Shown here: positions 34,001 through 45,941 of the stretch, one piece after another
Layout of the letters: each line of letters starts with the position of its first letter
How positions within the stretch are numbered: position 1 is the first letter of the stretch
NCBI GenBank assembly: GCA_023053575.1
Contig: JAKZAP010000006.1
Span: 19,787,280 to 19,851,279, forward strand
DNA from: Branchinecta lynchi
Taxonomy: Eukaryota > Arthropoda > Branchiopoda > Anostraca > Branchinectidae
Direction of reading: 5' to 3'
DNA: 64,000 bases
Translations under genes and position numbers: made by a program
Notes under the pieces: model-generated
What the model was told of the DNA's origin: nothing
What the model saw: only the letters and a program-made list of their open reading frames with translations
The model's database searches: none

Positions 34001-37000
34001 AAATTCTCTCACCAAATTTGTGATAACTACCGAGTACTGGCAATTATACCGAATCCCGATCATTATACCGAAGAGATTTGTACATATAGCCTATTTAGGA
34101 TTCTGTATAACTACCGAATCCCCGTAAATATATCGAACAGTTCTACTATCGAAAAAATACCGAACAATTTTAGTTTTGGGCCGGAGGACAGGTCCTTCGA
34201 GCTTTCGCAGCAGATTAGCTAGAAAATAATACCGTCCTACATTACTTACCCTCTTCAAGAACTCTTCAGCACAAATCCTAGCACGGGCGTTTACAGCAAG
34301 TTTCATTTCTGAGATTTCTTTGTCAATCTCCTCCATGAAATGAATGACAAAGTCGACTAGTTTGTGTTTGTACATGGCTTCGGTGTGGAAGTTTGTGATG
34401 AGGAAGCTGATGTCATAACCCTAAGAAAGGAAGTGGGATTATAAGTGTCACTTTCACCTATAAACAAGAGCTTATTGCTCATATGGCAGTTGCAAGAATA
34501 TAGTTCAGGTAGTCCACGTAGTCCCAGTCCCCAAACGGAACATGCGGGACGTGCACTCTTGCCAACTACCAAATGTCATCATGACCTTCTATTTTCCCCC
34601 ACATTCGCCGACAGTCCGGCCTGTAATTGGAAAATTTAGGAAACACGATCTCGCTAACTATCTAGTTTAACCCGAATCAGATACTTGTTGGAGAGTAATA
34701 CAGGTCTAACAAACCGGGATCCCCCTCCAACTCCCCACAGTTTCCGGATCCAGTTCTATAAACGGTGCATCAATGGCTTAAGCTTGTTCCCCGCCAAGTT
34801 CCGTCTCCGTTCCGGGGCAACCCTCTAATTCCCCCCTCCCCACTTTGCCAGATCCACTCCGACCCTGAAATGGAACATCTGGGACGTGCACTCTTCACGA
34901 CCATCAAATTTCATGCAGGTCGGATAACTCGTTCGAAAGCTATGTCTGCTACAATATTCCAGATGCCCCTCCCTCGATACCCCCTTGATGGTCGGATCCG
35001 TGAAGTGACAATTTCCGAGCCTATCTAGTCAGATCCCTACTACGCCTGACAAGTTTCATCGTCCTATTCCATCTGTGAGTACCCGACCCCGCCTGGCACT
35101 ACATTCCGGTACCCCTTTCAACTCTCACCATAGTGGCCGGACCTGGTCCCTACCTATAAACAAGATATCTACGGCGTGCCAATTCTCAAGTTCGATCGGA
35201 TGAATCGGATCACGTGTGAGAGTCACAAGATTTTGGGACCCACCTGCAACTCCCCCGACTGTGTCAAGATCCGGTTCTATGGCTGATGCCTATCCTTCCA
35301 GCCGAGACCCTTCCCGATTCCTCGAATCTAAGCGTCCCACAATATTTCTGGTACAGCCACCCCCCACAACTCTCCCGTAGTGATCAGATACGGGAAATCT
35401 GGGACATGCGCTCTTGCCAACTTTCAAGTTTCATCCAGACCGGATAACTCGTAGCAAGATTTCGACTTCCCCTTCCCTCAACGTCCCCCACAGTTGCCAG
35501 TATCTTACCAGTGTCTGGAAACTTAATCCAAGATTCTGGATTCCCCCTCTCTACACTCCCCGCTCCGGGAAGAGACAATTTCAAAGTCAATCTGGTCAGG
35601 TCCCTTCCCCCCCCCCCCCATTTAACTCCTCTCGCAGTTGACAGACTCACTCCGGCCTTGAATCGGGATTTGGGACGTCTGGGATGTGTGTTCTTGCCAA
35701 CTATCAAGTTTCATCCAGCCGATAACGCATTCGAAATGTATGCGTGCCACCCCATGATTCCGGAATTACTCTCTCCTGGATGGTCTGGATGGACGGATCC
35801 GAGGAGTGACAATAGTTTTTGCATATACCATGGTGTCTGTTAACATCTGCAATTAGTCGTGTTTGCAGTTACCGTGGTATCTGATACTACGGTTGCTCTG
35901 CAAAAACGACAATGATTGCGCTTTTAGAAATCATCCAAAAAGAATACTGATATCCACTGACATCTAGTGACATAACTTCTTTCCCACTAATTTGTTGGTG
36001 TGAGAAAAGTGATATACATTTTTCAGATACCACGGTAATTGCGAAAACGCCTTTTGACCGTGTTATTGGGTAACTGCGAGAATATTCTAGACCGTAGTAT
36101 CAGATACCATAGTATCTGCAAAAAAGCAACTAATTTCAGAATAAAATTGTATCAGGTCCCTAATACGCATAACCCTTATTTCTCAGCCCTGATGTTCGAA
36201 TACCCCCTCAATTCTCCCACAGTAGCCGCGTGCAGTCCTGACGTAGCACAAACGAAGTAAGTCTAAGCAGAGCCTACCTCAACAGCTTTACGCCTCAGTA
36301 TCACAAAGTTCTCAGCTCTCATCATCATGAACCTCATAAACTTATGACACAAAATCCTCTCAATGTCATCTGCCTGTTTGATTCCTATGCTAATTCTAAC
36401 TGAGTTCACAGATGGCTCAATTAAGACCTTCTCTTTCTCATTTCGACTGATCACCACAGGTTTCAACAGCAGCTCTTCACTTGATCTGCAAAACAAATAA
36501 GGATTGGCAATTAGCTATTCAAATATGTATATCGTACCTATTTTCTGTGCTTGTCTGCAACCTCACAAATTCACTGAGCTTTCTCTGAGCCACACGTCCC
36601 GGTTCCGAACCCCAAAAGTTGATTTTAGCCTTTTACCTTTGGGGGACGTCCAGTTTTGCCAACAGGAACTGAAATGTGGCGACAAAAAAAAAGTACACGG
36701 GACACATTAACGCGCTGCAGACGAATTTTTGTTATCAGCCTTTTTTCCTGGCAACCTTTGACTACTTCCCATTTAAATTCTAGCCTAACCTAACCTCAAA
36801 CGCCATTAAATGACGTACCTTTCTTCTAAATAGTGAAGACTGGAAATGCGGCGCAGGTGAAATTTTTTTTTAAAACTGATAATCGAAGTGCCTTTTTGCG
36901 ATCCAAATGAAACAACTAAATGGACTACCTGTTGAACCACAGATCTGTCCGGCGAAAAAAAAAAGTAGATACAAAGTACATTTATTCTGAATTTACAGCA

Positions 37001-40000
37001 AACAAAAAGTAGTTTTCACGTCAGGAAATGTGCTTATTCTTGAAGTACGGTACTGCAATCATTAGATGTAAAAGTTAAGTAATGAATGGTAGGCTAACTA
37101 GCTGAAGTTACCGTTAAATGGTAAAGAACAGGAGCTAAATAAGTGCAACTTAAATTACAGAACTCAGTAGGCAAACTGGCGGGAACCAAGTAACCAATTC
37201 GTACTACCCAAAAACTAACTACATAAATAAAGAACAGATCGGGAGCGGTATAACAACCTAATTTCGTAATGGAATAAAAACTCTTGTTAGTCTGGTAAAG
37301 ATACGGACTAAACAAAATCCAAATTTGGTAACGAATCAGAACCAAATAAATATGATAAAATGGAACGACCGAATGCGATAGAACACATCCGGACGGAAAA
37401 GTCCGGTGAATTACCGAATTCGGTAAGAAATGGGACCAAATAAACACGTTAAATCACCGAATTTACAAAGGGTCGGACCGAATGCGGTGAAAGCGATGCA
37501 GACTGGAGAAAAGTTGAATGAACTACCAAATTCGATAAAGAATGGGAATCAATAAACACGTTAAATCACCCAATTTGGAAATGTGGGTAAAAAAGGTTTT
37601 GTAAAACGGGTATCGCCGCAATGCCCGTTTCTACTAGACTTGATTTTGTTCATACTATGCACCTTTTTACATTCTAGCTTTTTCAAGGCAACTCGCCGTG
37701 TTTTTAGATTTTTCTTTGTTAACAGATTATGTAAAAATCTGTTACCAATCTGGTAAATTTTACCAGGTCCCCCCCCCCCCCCCCCCCCCCTCTAATGAAG
37801 GAAAGGCTCGGGACGCCCCTCCATACAGGTTGGAAAGACAACAACGGCTTTGATCTATCAATGCACAAGGTTGGAACAACAAACTCACATACCTGACTTC
37901 AACTTCTGGCTTGTTATGCCGTTCAACCACTTGTGACTCAAAATTTTGCAGGCACATGGCCGACTCCAATGAACTTCTCACAGCACTAAGATAAGGCTTC
38001 AGTGTTGCAGCCTAGTTGCAAGACAGAACAAATAATTGTCATCATACAGTAGGATTGTACCATAGGTCCCAAAAACTAGCTTAGCTGAAGAAAATGGAAC
38101 CAATGATTCAGGTGATATCAGTGTACCATAAATCACTGCTTTTTGGATACCCTATGCCAAACGCTGGATATATCTACAATCTAGCACAGCCTATGCCTAC
38201 CGCTGGCTATATCTAGCATTTAGCATAACTTATGCCTAACGCTGGATACCCTATGCCAAATGCTGGATACCTGTTGGCAGGGGCGTCGCTAGCCAAAACT
38301 CGAGGGGGGGGGGGCAGGGCGCCAATAGTAAAACTCGGGGTAACAGTAAGCCCTGAAGTAGTCGTATCTCCGAGCTCAGAGGCGGTTTGAAGGGCTTGGG
38401 CTGGGAGGTGACGACCTCAAAATAAACGACCGGTAGATGTCAGGCAAGGGTCACACCAGAATTGCCAAGAAACACAGCCCCGCAATACCCCGACCTGCAG
38501 CAGTTTTTAACGCCTGTATATCAGACAATGAAAATGAGCACTGCAATTTTTTAAGTGGGCTATGACTTTTTCGTGCAAAACACCGCTTCCCCCCAACAAA
38601 ATCTACCTTTTAATGAGCCCAAGCCCCGAAATTCCAAGCCTAAAACCCAAATGAAATGACGCACCTTTTCTTCCAGTAAATATAAAATTTTGTGGAATCC
38701 TTTATGATCAGAACGTTTTTTTGGATCCAAAATGAAAATAAGGGCCACTTATCATGGATCTGCCCGTCTGTTTTGTTCACGACGAATCCGAAAATGTGAC
38801 AAATTTTGCTGGAAGTTGGTCCAAGACAGTGCTTAAATTCGACCCTTTCCGGAAAAAGGACTGATCATCCAGAAAAAAAAAGAACTTGAAACAGAACGGA
38901 GTTCCGCGGAAAGCGTTACGTAGGAAGGACAGAGAGAGCTTTCAAAAAACGACTTGCAGAGCATGAGAAAGAAATTGACCAAGCCCTCTCCAACGATACT
39001 ATCATGACAATACTTTCAAATCTGAAGTTGCAGAACATATTTTCGAAACACATCCGATTCAGTATATTTTGAAAAAATCCAAATTCTTGCAACGTGCACC
39101 GGACTCGATCAACTATTCAAGAAGCGGCTGGGGTGAAGAAAAACCGAGCAGGCATTAACCGAGATACAGGCGAGTACTCCCTACCGGAAACGTGGAACGG
39201 GGTTATTAATGGAAGAAAATTTAAGCCTCAGTCCCTTATTAGCAACAAAACCGAAGCCGATCAAAATGCAAAGAAAAACCTTTCCTATCGTCGCTCCAAT
39301 CGTGCAGCAAAAACAGCAGCCGTGTCAAAAATTAAATCTCAGCATTACTTTTTCCGTGCAGTGATATTTAAAAGTAACAGATACAGGCGAGTGCTCCCTA
39401 CCAGAAACGTGGAACGGGGTTATTAATGGGATAAAATTTAAGTTTTCAGTCCCCTATTAATAACAAAACCGAAGTTGATCAAAATAGAGAAAACACTTTC
39501 CTGTCACCACCCCATCGTGCAGCAAAAAACAGGGGTCATGTCAAAAATTAAATCTGAGGACTAGTTTTTTTTCCCTACAGTTTTTTTTTTAAAGTAACTT
39601 CCCGAATAAGATATTTATAGTCGATAGTAGCTTAGTTATTTATTGCAGGTTTGTTTTCTTCCCCTACGCTGAGGCTGAAGATTGACAGCTTGACGAGGAC
39701 CCTTGTCAAGAAGGGCCGAAATATCGCTGCTAAAGCATCGTAACTACACACATCCGTTTTTAATCATGTCTTCCTATTTTCTTTTGCACTCCTCTGTTTT
39801 CGTCTTGTACGATTTATGAGTTAAAAATAAATTATTATTGTAATAGGCTAAGCCAACAAAAAATGTACGAAACCTTCGTTTTTCGGATTCAATTGCCCTT
39901 TCGAGGGGGGGGGGGGGGAATATGGAACCTTGTGACATGTATAGGCTGCGAACAGGTCAACCAATTACAGAGAAACATAATGGGTGGTGAGAAAAGATGC

Positions 40001-42314
40001 CCTAAAGGACCCATTTATGTGAGAGTTGGAGGGGCCACACAGAATCTTATGGCAACCCAAGGGATGAAAGAGTAGAATGATTGGGATGAAAGTTAGAAGT
40101 TACAAAGGTCATACGCTCTAGATAATCCAATTTTTTTTACCAGTTGGATGTTTTCTTGGTTGGGGGAGCTGGAGGGGGGTTAAGATACATTTCCCAAAAA
40201 TGCTCAGATTCAAGTGAAACTTCATACATGGTAAAAGAACATGTCCTAGATAATGCATTTTTGTCTCCGAACCGGACACCAGCAGATGCCCTAACCTAGA
40301 TAATCTGTTAGAACAAAATTTGGTCAGTGTGTGGGGGGGGGGCAAGAGCCCCCAAATTATTCGGGCATACCTAGCTAGGGATCAAACGATGGGGTTACTT
40401 TGTCCTACTGAAACCCAGGTGTCATACTACCATCTACCTGTGGGTAGTATGACACACTGACCATGTCAAGAATCATGCCTACGGTAAAATACATACATAT
40501 TTTAAGGAAATAGAAAACAAAGAAAAAACTGTGTCCCTATCCAGCATTTGGCATTTGGTTGACTGGGTGATATCTAATCCATAAAACGCTGGTGGCTCAG
40601 GGGAGGCTATACCCCACAATGTTATGACAAAGACCAAAGGGCATGTCTGCAACTAAGGGAGTAAGTCATCTCTTGGCTTAACCTACAGTTCTACCAAGAA
40701 ATAAAGAAAGACTATAACACAGGACTGAAAAAAAAAATCCAGTCCTATTCACCAAGCCATCCACAGGTCCAATAGTAAGACTGGGAAAGTTTGTAAAGTC
40801 ATTTTTTGATCCAAAACCAAAGATTGAAAAAAGTTCAGATTCACATTCAAAATAGCAGGTCATAAATATATCACTTACTTAGCCTACTTACTTACTTACC
40901 CTTTCTTTTATCTTTGTGACTTCTTTGTCACATAAAATTTGCAAACCTTGGTGCCGTACAAAATCTTCTAGGGTTAGGTTAGGTTGTCACAGAATACATC
41001 AGACCAGTCATACACAAATCCTCAATTTTTGGGTGTGGTGCCCTAACGTCTGAGCATGCCCAAATGTATGGGGTTAAATTTGGTTACACTGAGACTGGTT
41101 ACCACCTAAATAGGGTCTACTTCCTGTCCTAGATCAAAAGATACCTGATTTTACTTTCTATCCAACCTCATTTTCCAACTTACAAAATGTTAAAGCACTT
41201 CCAAGATACAGTTTTTTGGAGGCCACTTCTCTTCTAGTGGGTTTATCCTATCCTTTTTCAGAAATTGCTGCTAAGTAGCATGGATGATGCAAGCTTTTCA
41301 ATCTGTTCACTGGAGCAAATATTTCCTTTAAATTGTTTGCCTTTTACTGTATTTATTTTTAGTGATTTTTTTGTTTTGACTATGTTAAAATTGTTACCAA
41401 AACTCACTAAACTCAATAGAAATACTATAAAAGGCAAACAATCTAAAGGAATTTGGAAGGAAAGGAAATTTATTCCTAAAGGAAGAAAATTTAAAAGCTT
41501 ACTTCATCCACTCTACCGCAGTGACTACCTGAGAAGGATAGAGTAACCTAGCTGCCACAACCTGGAATAGGATTGAGTAACCTAGTGGCTTCAACCTAGA
41601 AAAGGACAGAGTAAACCCACTAGGAAAGAAGTGGCCTCTACAAAACTCTATGTATCTTGGAAGTGCTCTAACATTTTAAAAATTGGAAAATGAGGTTGGA
41701 TAGGAAGTGAAATCAGGTATCTTTTGATCTAAGACCAACTTTCACAGGGGTACCACGCCCTTGCTCCAGGGCATGGCGCCAGTCAACCACAAACCCCTGA
41801 TTTTTGGATACCCTATGCCAAACGTCGGATATGTCTAGCGTTTGGCATACCGTATGCCTAATGCTGGATACACTATGCCAGGTGCTGGATACTGTAACCC
41901 AGTAAAATACTGATGATTTAAGTGTAGCTAAAAAATCAACTTCTTTATATTGAGGTAGGTCAGGGCTAGGTTACCAACAGGTATCCAGCGTTTGGCATAG
42001 GTATAGGCTATGCTAAATGCTAGATATACCCAGCGTTCGGCATAGGGTATCCAAAATCAGGGATTTGTGGTAGACTACATGGTGCCCCAACACACTAAAA
42101 AAGGATTTTAAATGTTCTAAACGAACAATATTTGATGTTGTTAGTAAGGATACTGGTTTCTTTCATTGTTTCAGCCTCACCTCAGGTTTCACTTTTGGCA
42201 ACATCGGAGGTCAAGCTAAGTCAACATCCAAACTAACCTACCTCTTCTGTGCACTACTCCAGAAGAAGTACAAATGGACTACTGGGCCATGGTATGAAAC
42301 AGTCTACTTACCAT
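31041..42314 (-). CDS. ARPC4: Actin-related protein 2/3 complex subunit 4, five coding exons
   Basis: The coding exons on the - strand are 42314-42312 (ATG only), 38011-37893, 36485-36278, 34420-34250 and 31046-31041 (TTC TGA). Phases close to 168 residues, the same length as the human protein. Recognised stretches include [63 protein letters not shown] and [17 protein letters not shown]4 pairs with ARPC2 to form the structural core of the Arp2/3 complex that nucleates branched actin in the cytoplasm. The three middle exons are certain. The first exon is inferred from ATG followed by GTAAGTAG, and the last from a strong acceptor (TTCTCTTCTTCTAG) followed by the expected terminal Phe codon and stop. 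Introns are loaded with hAT-like elements, G-rich repeats and a Penelope-like remnant. Confidence 0.93.
31405..32192 (-). mobile_element. G-rich tandem-unit element, both ends present
   Basis: One end is ACTACGAGCTCATATGGCAC (31418-31437). The other carries the hairpin ATGGCACTTGGTCGAAGGGC then AAGTGCCAT (32162-32190), preceded by a (CGGA)n/CCGTCCGT-type stretch. Two internal direct repeats of about 260-290 bp (from 31458 and 31735) carry CAAGTTTCAT, CGATCCCTCCAC and CACCGGATCCGGTC. Same family as 61197-63240. Lies in the last ARPC4 intron. Confidence 0.7.
32330..32470. repeat. Low-complexity purine then pyrimidine tract
   Basis: 32330-32376 is almost pure A/G and 32390-32468 almost pure C/T with C runs (32405-32415). 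Strand-asymmetric tracts of this kind can form triplex or G-quadruplex structures. No gene is visible. Confidence 0.6.
32867..34180 (+). mobile_element. hAT-like non-autonomous element, 3'-truncated copy
   Basis: Starts CAGGGGCGTAGCAAGTGCAT followed by a G run and GTGCAGAGCCAAAATTTTAC. The rest consists of TACCGAAT-type microrepeats and blocks with GCGCCGCAGGCGAAA. It is collinear with 44912-45670 plus 50471-50920, but stops near 34180, before that copy's terminal CAGTGACGTTCC. It preserves an uninterrupted version (33683-33720) of the site where the LINE inserted in the other copy. Confidence 0.75.
34463..36245. repeat. G-rich tandem-unit family, long degenerate copy
   Basis: Begins with ACAAGAGCTTATTGCTCATA, matching the family end motif, and continues with repeated CAAGTTTCATC, GATCCGG and C-run units (34730-35800). 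Interrupted around 35818-36125 by a block whose ends carry inverted TACCATGGT(A)TCTG/CAGATACCATAGTATCTG motifs, probably a small MITE. It fills the ARPC4 intron between exons 3 and 4. Confidence 0.55.
36500..37823 (+). mobile_element. hAT-like element in ARPC4 intron 2, left end unresolved
   Basis: The right end is TTTTACCAGGT, a run of C, then GGCTCGGGACGCCCCT (37808-37823), matching the end at 59749. The interior (37080-37600) is the reverse complement of 58500-58800, so the family contains inverted segments. Blocks with GGCGCAGGTGAAATTTTTTT (36852-36871) are typical of this group. The left terminus was not found. Confidence 0.55.
38278..38520 (+). mobile_element. hAT-like 5' end fragment
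   Basis: Starts CAGGGGCGTCGCTAGCCAAA followed by a G run (38304-38315). The start fits a hAT terminal inverted repeat. A matching 3' end with a target duplication was not found, so its extent is uncertain. Confidence 0.5.
38900..39745 (+). pseudogene. Penelope-like element remnant with GIY-YIG endonuclease
   Basis: A broken reading begins [17 protein letters not shown] (about 38917-38968), the GIY-YIG motif region. After a frameshift near 39015 it continues [18 protein letters not shown], and after another near 39110 it gives [15 protein letters not shown], the usual C-terminal end of Penelope-like polyproteins. The final block is partly repeated at 39380-39430. The 3' part (39601-39745) ends with AAGAAGGGCCGAAATATCGC, a sequence shared with 28640-28715 and 6850-6880. 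RT is absent. It lies in ARPC4 intron 1. Confidence 0.65.
41127..41735. repeat. Inverted repeat with ~110-bp arms and ~370-bp loop
   Basis: Left arm 41127-41240 (ATCAAAAGATACCTGATTTT to CTCTTCTAGTGGGTTTATCC) is complementary to right arm about 41612-41735. The loop has no recognisable coding content. Found in ARPC4 intron 1. Confidence 0.75.
41795..42096. mobile_element. MITE-like element with ~45-bp inverted ends and CGCTGGATA motif
   Basis: The left end GGCGCCAGTCAACCACAAAC and the right end (complement GGCACCATGTAGTCTACCAC) share CC(C)TGATTTTGGATACCCTATGCC further in. The interior contains repeats of TATGCCAAACGCTGGATA. That motif recurs near 9360-9410, 38150-38275, 57240-57310 and 58030-58060, so a dispersed family is likely. 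Confidence 0.65.
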
Positions 42315-42380
42315 TTTAATCACAGGTCTCCCAGCACTAGCAGCCTTCTACAAAATTTGACCAGCCTATTTATTGTTATT

Positions 42381-42730
42381 AGTTGCGTTTTTTGCCGTCA
42401 TCCAGTTAACCGACTTGCGAGATTTCTCTCTATAAGCCGTTTTCTTTCTTCGGTTAACCGACCTAAATCCTTATAAGCTGTTTTTTCGTCGGTCGGCTAA
42501 CCGACCTGTGGACTGAGGTCTGAGCTCCATCCAACCGACCTACGCTCTTGGCACGGCGCGAAATTCAAAATTCTCATTGGAGAGATAGGCGCCTGCGACT
42601 GGAAGACGCCATTTTTCTTATAAGTCGTTTTTTAGAGCTCAGTCGAACCGACCGGCGAGACGACAAAACGCTCAATAGTGGCAAGTAGGTAGGTTAACCG
42701 ACCTACGGAGGAAAGGCAAAAAACGCAACT
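42381..42730. mobile_element. 350-bp MITE with 16-bp perfect TIRs, just upstream of ARPC4 exon 1
   Basis: AGTTGCGTTTTTTGCC (42381-42396) and GGCAAAAAACGCAACT (42715-42730) are exact complements. The interior holds repeated CGGTTAACCGACC palindromes and TATAAGCCGTTTT(C/T)T motifs. It lies 67 bp upstream of the proposed ARPC4 start codon, so it may fall in the promoter or 5' UTR. A clear target duplication was not seen. Confidence 0.8.
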
Positions 42731-42739
42731 ATTTATTCC

Positions 42740-43900
42740 TATCCGACTACAACCGAACAGAGCTTAGTTTTTTGGACTGCGCAGACGCAACTTCTCGCCC
42801 TTCGGACCAAAACAAAATCAGGCACTCTCGAACAGAAACACTCAATTAACATAAGACAAAGCATGATCCAAGAAATTTTCCACTCTGATCAGAATTTACT
42901 TTGATCCTTGCCTTCCGTGCTATGTCACCAACCTTTAATATTGTGTTGTATGGATCTAGCAGGGATCTAGTGAATTATTTCGGACATATTCGTCATCCCC
43001 CTACAGTCCAATCACGGTTGTTAAGGTCTAGACCTTCCATAGCTGCTTGAAGTCGGCGTTGCCAGCTGTTGCGCGATAGTTCAATTTGTTACTTGTAACA
43101 CTGTAAAACGTGCGATAGCAAAAATTATGAAGCAGCATTCATGTAGCGTTTACACGGACAAGAAATCCCGTCGAGTAGAAAGGAATTCCGGTCGACTCGA
43201 AAGGATTCCGTTCAGACGTTGCGAAGGGACAGACGAACGGTAAACACAAGAATACTCGTATGTCAAATTGTATTATCCAGTTAATCATATACACGGCGTG
43301 GTCAGTAGCAAACTAGTTCGCTACCGTAAGCAAATGCGTAATATAGTATATAGGAAAACCCTCGTTGCCGACTATAATAGTTGGTTACGAGAGAAAATCT
43401 TGTGGACGAGGTGGTCCAGTGCAAAGACTATTTACAAGAGTATTTACACCTAGCGAAGACCGGACACTCCTGATTTTTACGTTTCGAGTGGTCCCGTAGC
43501 CGACTAATTCGCTATAATAAGAAATAATAAAATATAAGAGTGATTGGATTTTAGAACTCGTATATTTACGAGTATTTTTTGTGTGTCTGGTATTATAAGT
43601 ATATTTCGATTTTTTCAGTACATATTTTCTAGATTTCTTATTGTAAAATCCAGTCACTCTTGTACACGGCGCTGTCAGCAGCGGACTAAGTTTGCTACAG
43701 TAAGAAAAGTCTTACAGAAACGGAGAAGTGTCTCCAACTAGTTCGGTAGAGTAAAAAAAAATCGCAACCTAGAACTGAGGAGCATCCAAGTAGTTCCATA
43801 AGAAGATTCGGATAGGAACACAGGAGTATCCGATTTTTTCGCCTCAGTACAAATTCGTGTAGGAACAGGAACGCAAGTGGAGAATGCAACTAGCACTTTA
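42740..43900. other. Unassigned region with AACTAGTT-type palindromic motifs
   Basis: No gene is seen. Two related motifs, TACACGGCGTGGTCAGTAGC (about 43290) and TACACGGCGCTGTCAGCAGC (about 43662), each run into an (A/G)ACTA(G/A)GTT-like palindrome. An inverted version is at 55575-55612, so this may be one end of another repeat family related in style to the 1-5 kb palindromes. Confidence 0.4.
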
Positions 43901-45941
43901 CATAGTCCCCGAAGCCGCGCCTATTCGAAATTCGGCGGCGGCGCAGAAAATTTGGGTTGGCGGCGCGCCGTCGGAAAGTTATCGGCGGCGCGCCGCCGAT
44001 TTATCGGCGTTTGCTCTGTTTTTAGCATTTTCTTAATTATTTTTAAATTTTCTAACAACTTTTTAATGTTTTATCGTCTGCGTTGTTATGATACTTCTAG
44101 TCTTTGGTTTCAAGTGCCATATAGCGATCGTAATGGTAATCCATCCGTCTCACTTTTGGGTACATCCACTCCACGTAAGCTACGACGACGATACTTGACA
44201 TGCTTATGACATCCCTTGACATACTTGACTGGATGCTCAGCGAAACCCTGTTTTACCGGATTACATCCAGTCATTCGTGTGGGGTGGAGAGAGGGGGAAT
44301 ATGAGAATATGGGATCCTGTGACCCGATTCAATGGAGCAGAGCGATAATCCGTATATATGCCCAAACCGTATCCGACCTCGGTGCGGGGAGCTGGAAGGG
44401 GCGTGCCGGAAGGGGCGTGCCAGAAGGTGCCGGATTTTCCGAAAGTACTTCAGTTCGGCAGAAACTTGGTGGTTCATAAAAGTAAATTCCCTGAACATGC
44501 CAAAGGCCATGAAACATAAATAGACCAAACACTTTCTGATTATTCTCCGATCCAAGGAAAACTCGTTCGGTAAAAAGTGCCTTAGATGAAACGTTTGCGT
44601 GTCCGAACCGCATCAAATGGTGGTATGGAAGGAGGGGGGGGGGGGTTGCTAGGTAACATGCGTAGGAAAACAAGATGGATGGAGGGATTAGGATGAAAGT
44701 TGGATTGTGCAAAGGTAACGGGTCCGAGTTTCGAAGGGGCTTTCATTCGAATGAGTCGATGGGTAATAGGAGCGAATATTAACTTTGATATTTATGTGTC
44801 TGAATCGCATGTGGACACGGTGGGGGGGGGGATCTGAAAACTTTGTGATACGCATAGGGACAAAAAGAAGAGAGTATGAAACCGGGACGGCACAAAAGCT
44901 ATACCCGGATGCAGGGGCGTCGCAAGTGCATTTTCCTTTGGGGGGGGGGGGGGGGGTGCAGAGTCAAAATTTACCGAATCTCTAAAAAAGGTTACCGAAT
45001 CCAGACACAGAGAATTCGAGCTTTTAATTATGGAACAGAAAGGATCACGTAGGAGGAATAACATTCAAGGGCAGCATGAAAGACGATAGGCCAACTATTA
45101 GGCGGCGTTTTAGCGAAGCCCAATTGGAGAATATATTATATTCCATATATTGCAACAGCTTCTATCTATTATAGCCTACCCAAGAAAAAAATTAAATAGA
45201 TCCCTGTAGGCTAAAATGTAACTGCTTCTCTTACAAATTCTGTCATTTACCGAGGATTCAATACCGAGACTCTAAGAAGCTCCAGAAACCGGATGGAGCG
45301 ACGTTCCGGTAGCAGGAGCTACTGTAGCCTAGTCAATACTACCCATGATGCCATAAAGTGAGCGCCGCAGGCGAGATTTTGTAAAGTTAGCTTTTTCCTG
45401 CCAAATTTAACTTTTTCCACCCAGATTCTAGCTTTCAATGTTTCGAAATCCCCATCCTGAAACTTTCTTAAAACCCCAAGCAAATGCCCTTCTACAAAAT
45501 AAACATTTAGGATTAGACCTTCTTTTTGAGATCCAAGAAAAAGGTAAGGACTATCGATGACATCACAGATCAGTCCTTTGTCTGCTGAGTGCTTCACTCG
45601 ACCTCTTTCGAGTTTCGAGGTTCTTGGTAATTCCCGAAGCCTGGCAGTCATACCGAACCCCAGTTATTATGACTCTAGCATTCAACAGAGCAAGTCGCAA
45701 ATTAACCTGATGTGCTGTGAACCGCGCCAAGTGCGGTGTGACGTAATTGGATAAGCAATACAGCCCTGGCGGGTGTGATTATTGCAAGGCACTGCAATAC
45801 AGCATTGGCGGACGTGATAATTGCGAGACACTGTTGGAAAGCGGGGGGATTTAATTGCCCCCCTTGCCAGTAAGTTTTTGTTTCCTGCTACTCATTTTTC
45901 AACATAACATTTTTGGAAAGTGTTGAAGGATATATTCCGAA

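Noticed and set aside
43905..44010. CpG-island promoter
   Set aside because: The GC-rich block is a palindromic transposon end with a partner at 51670-51775.
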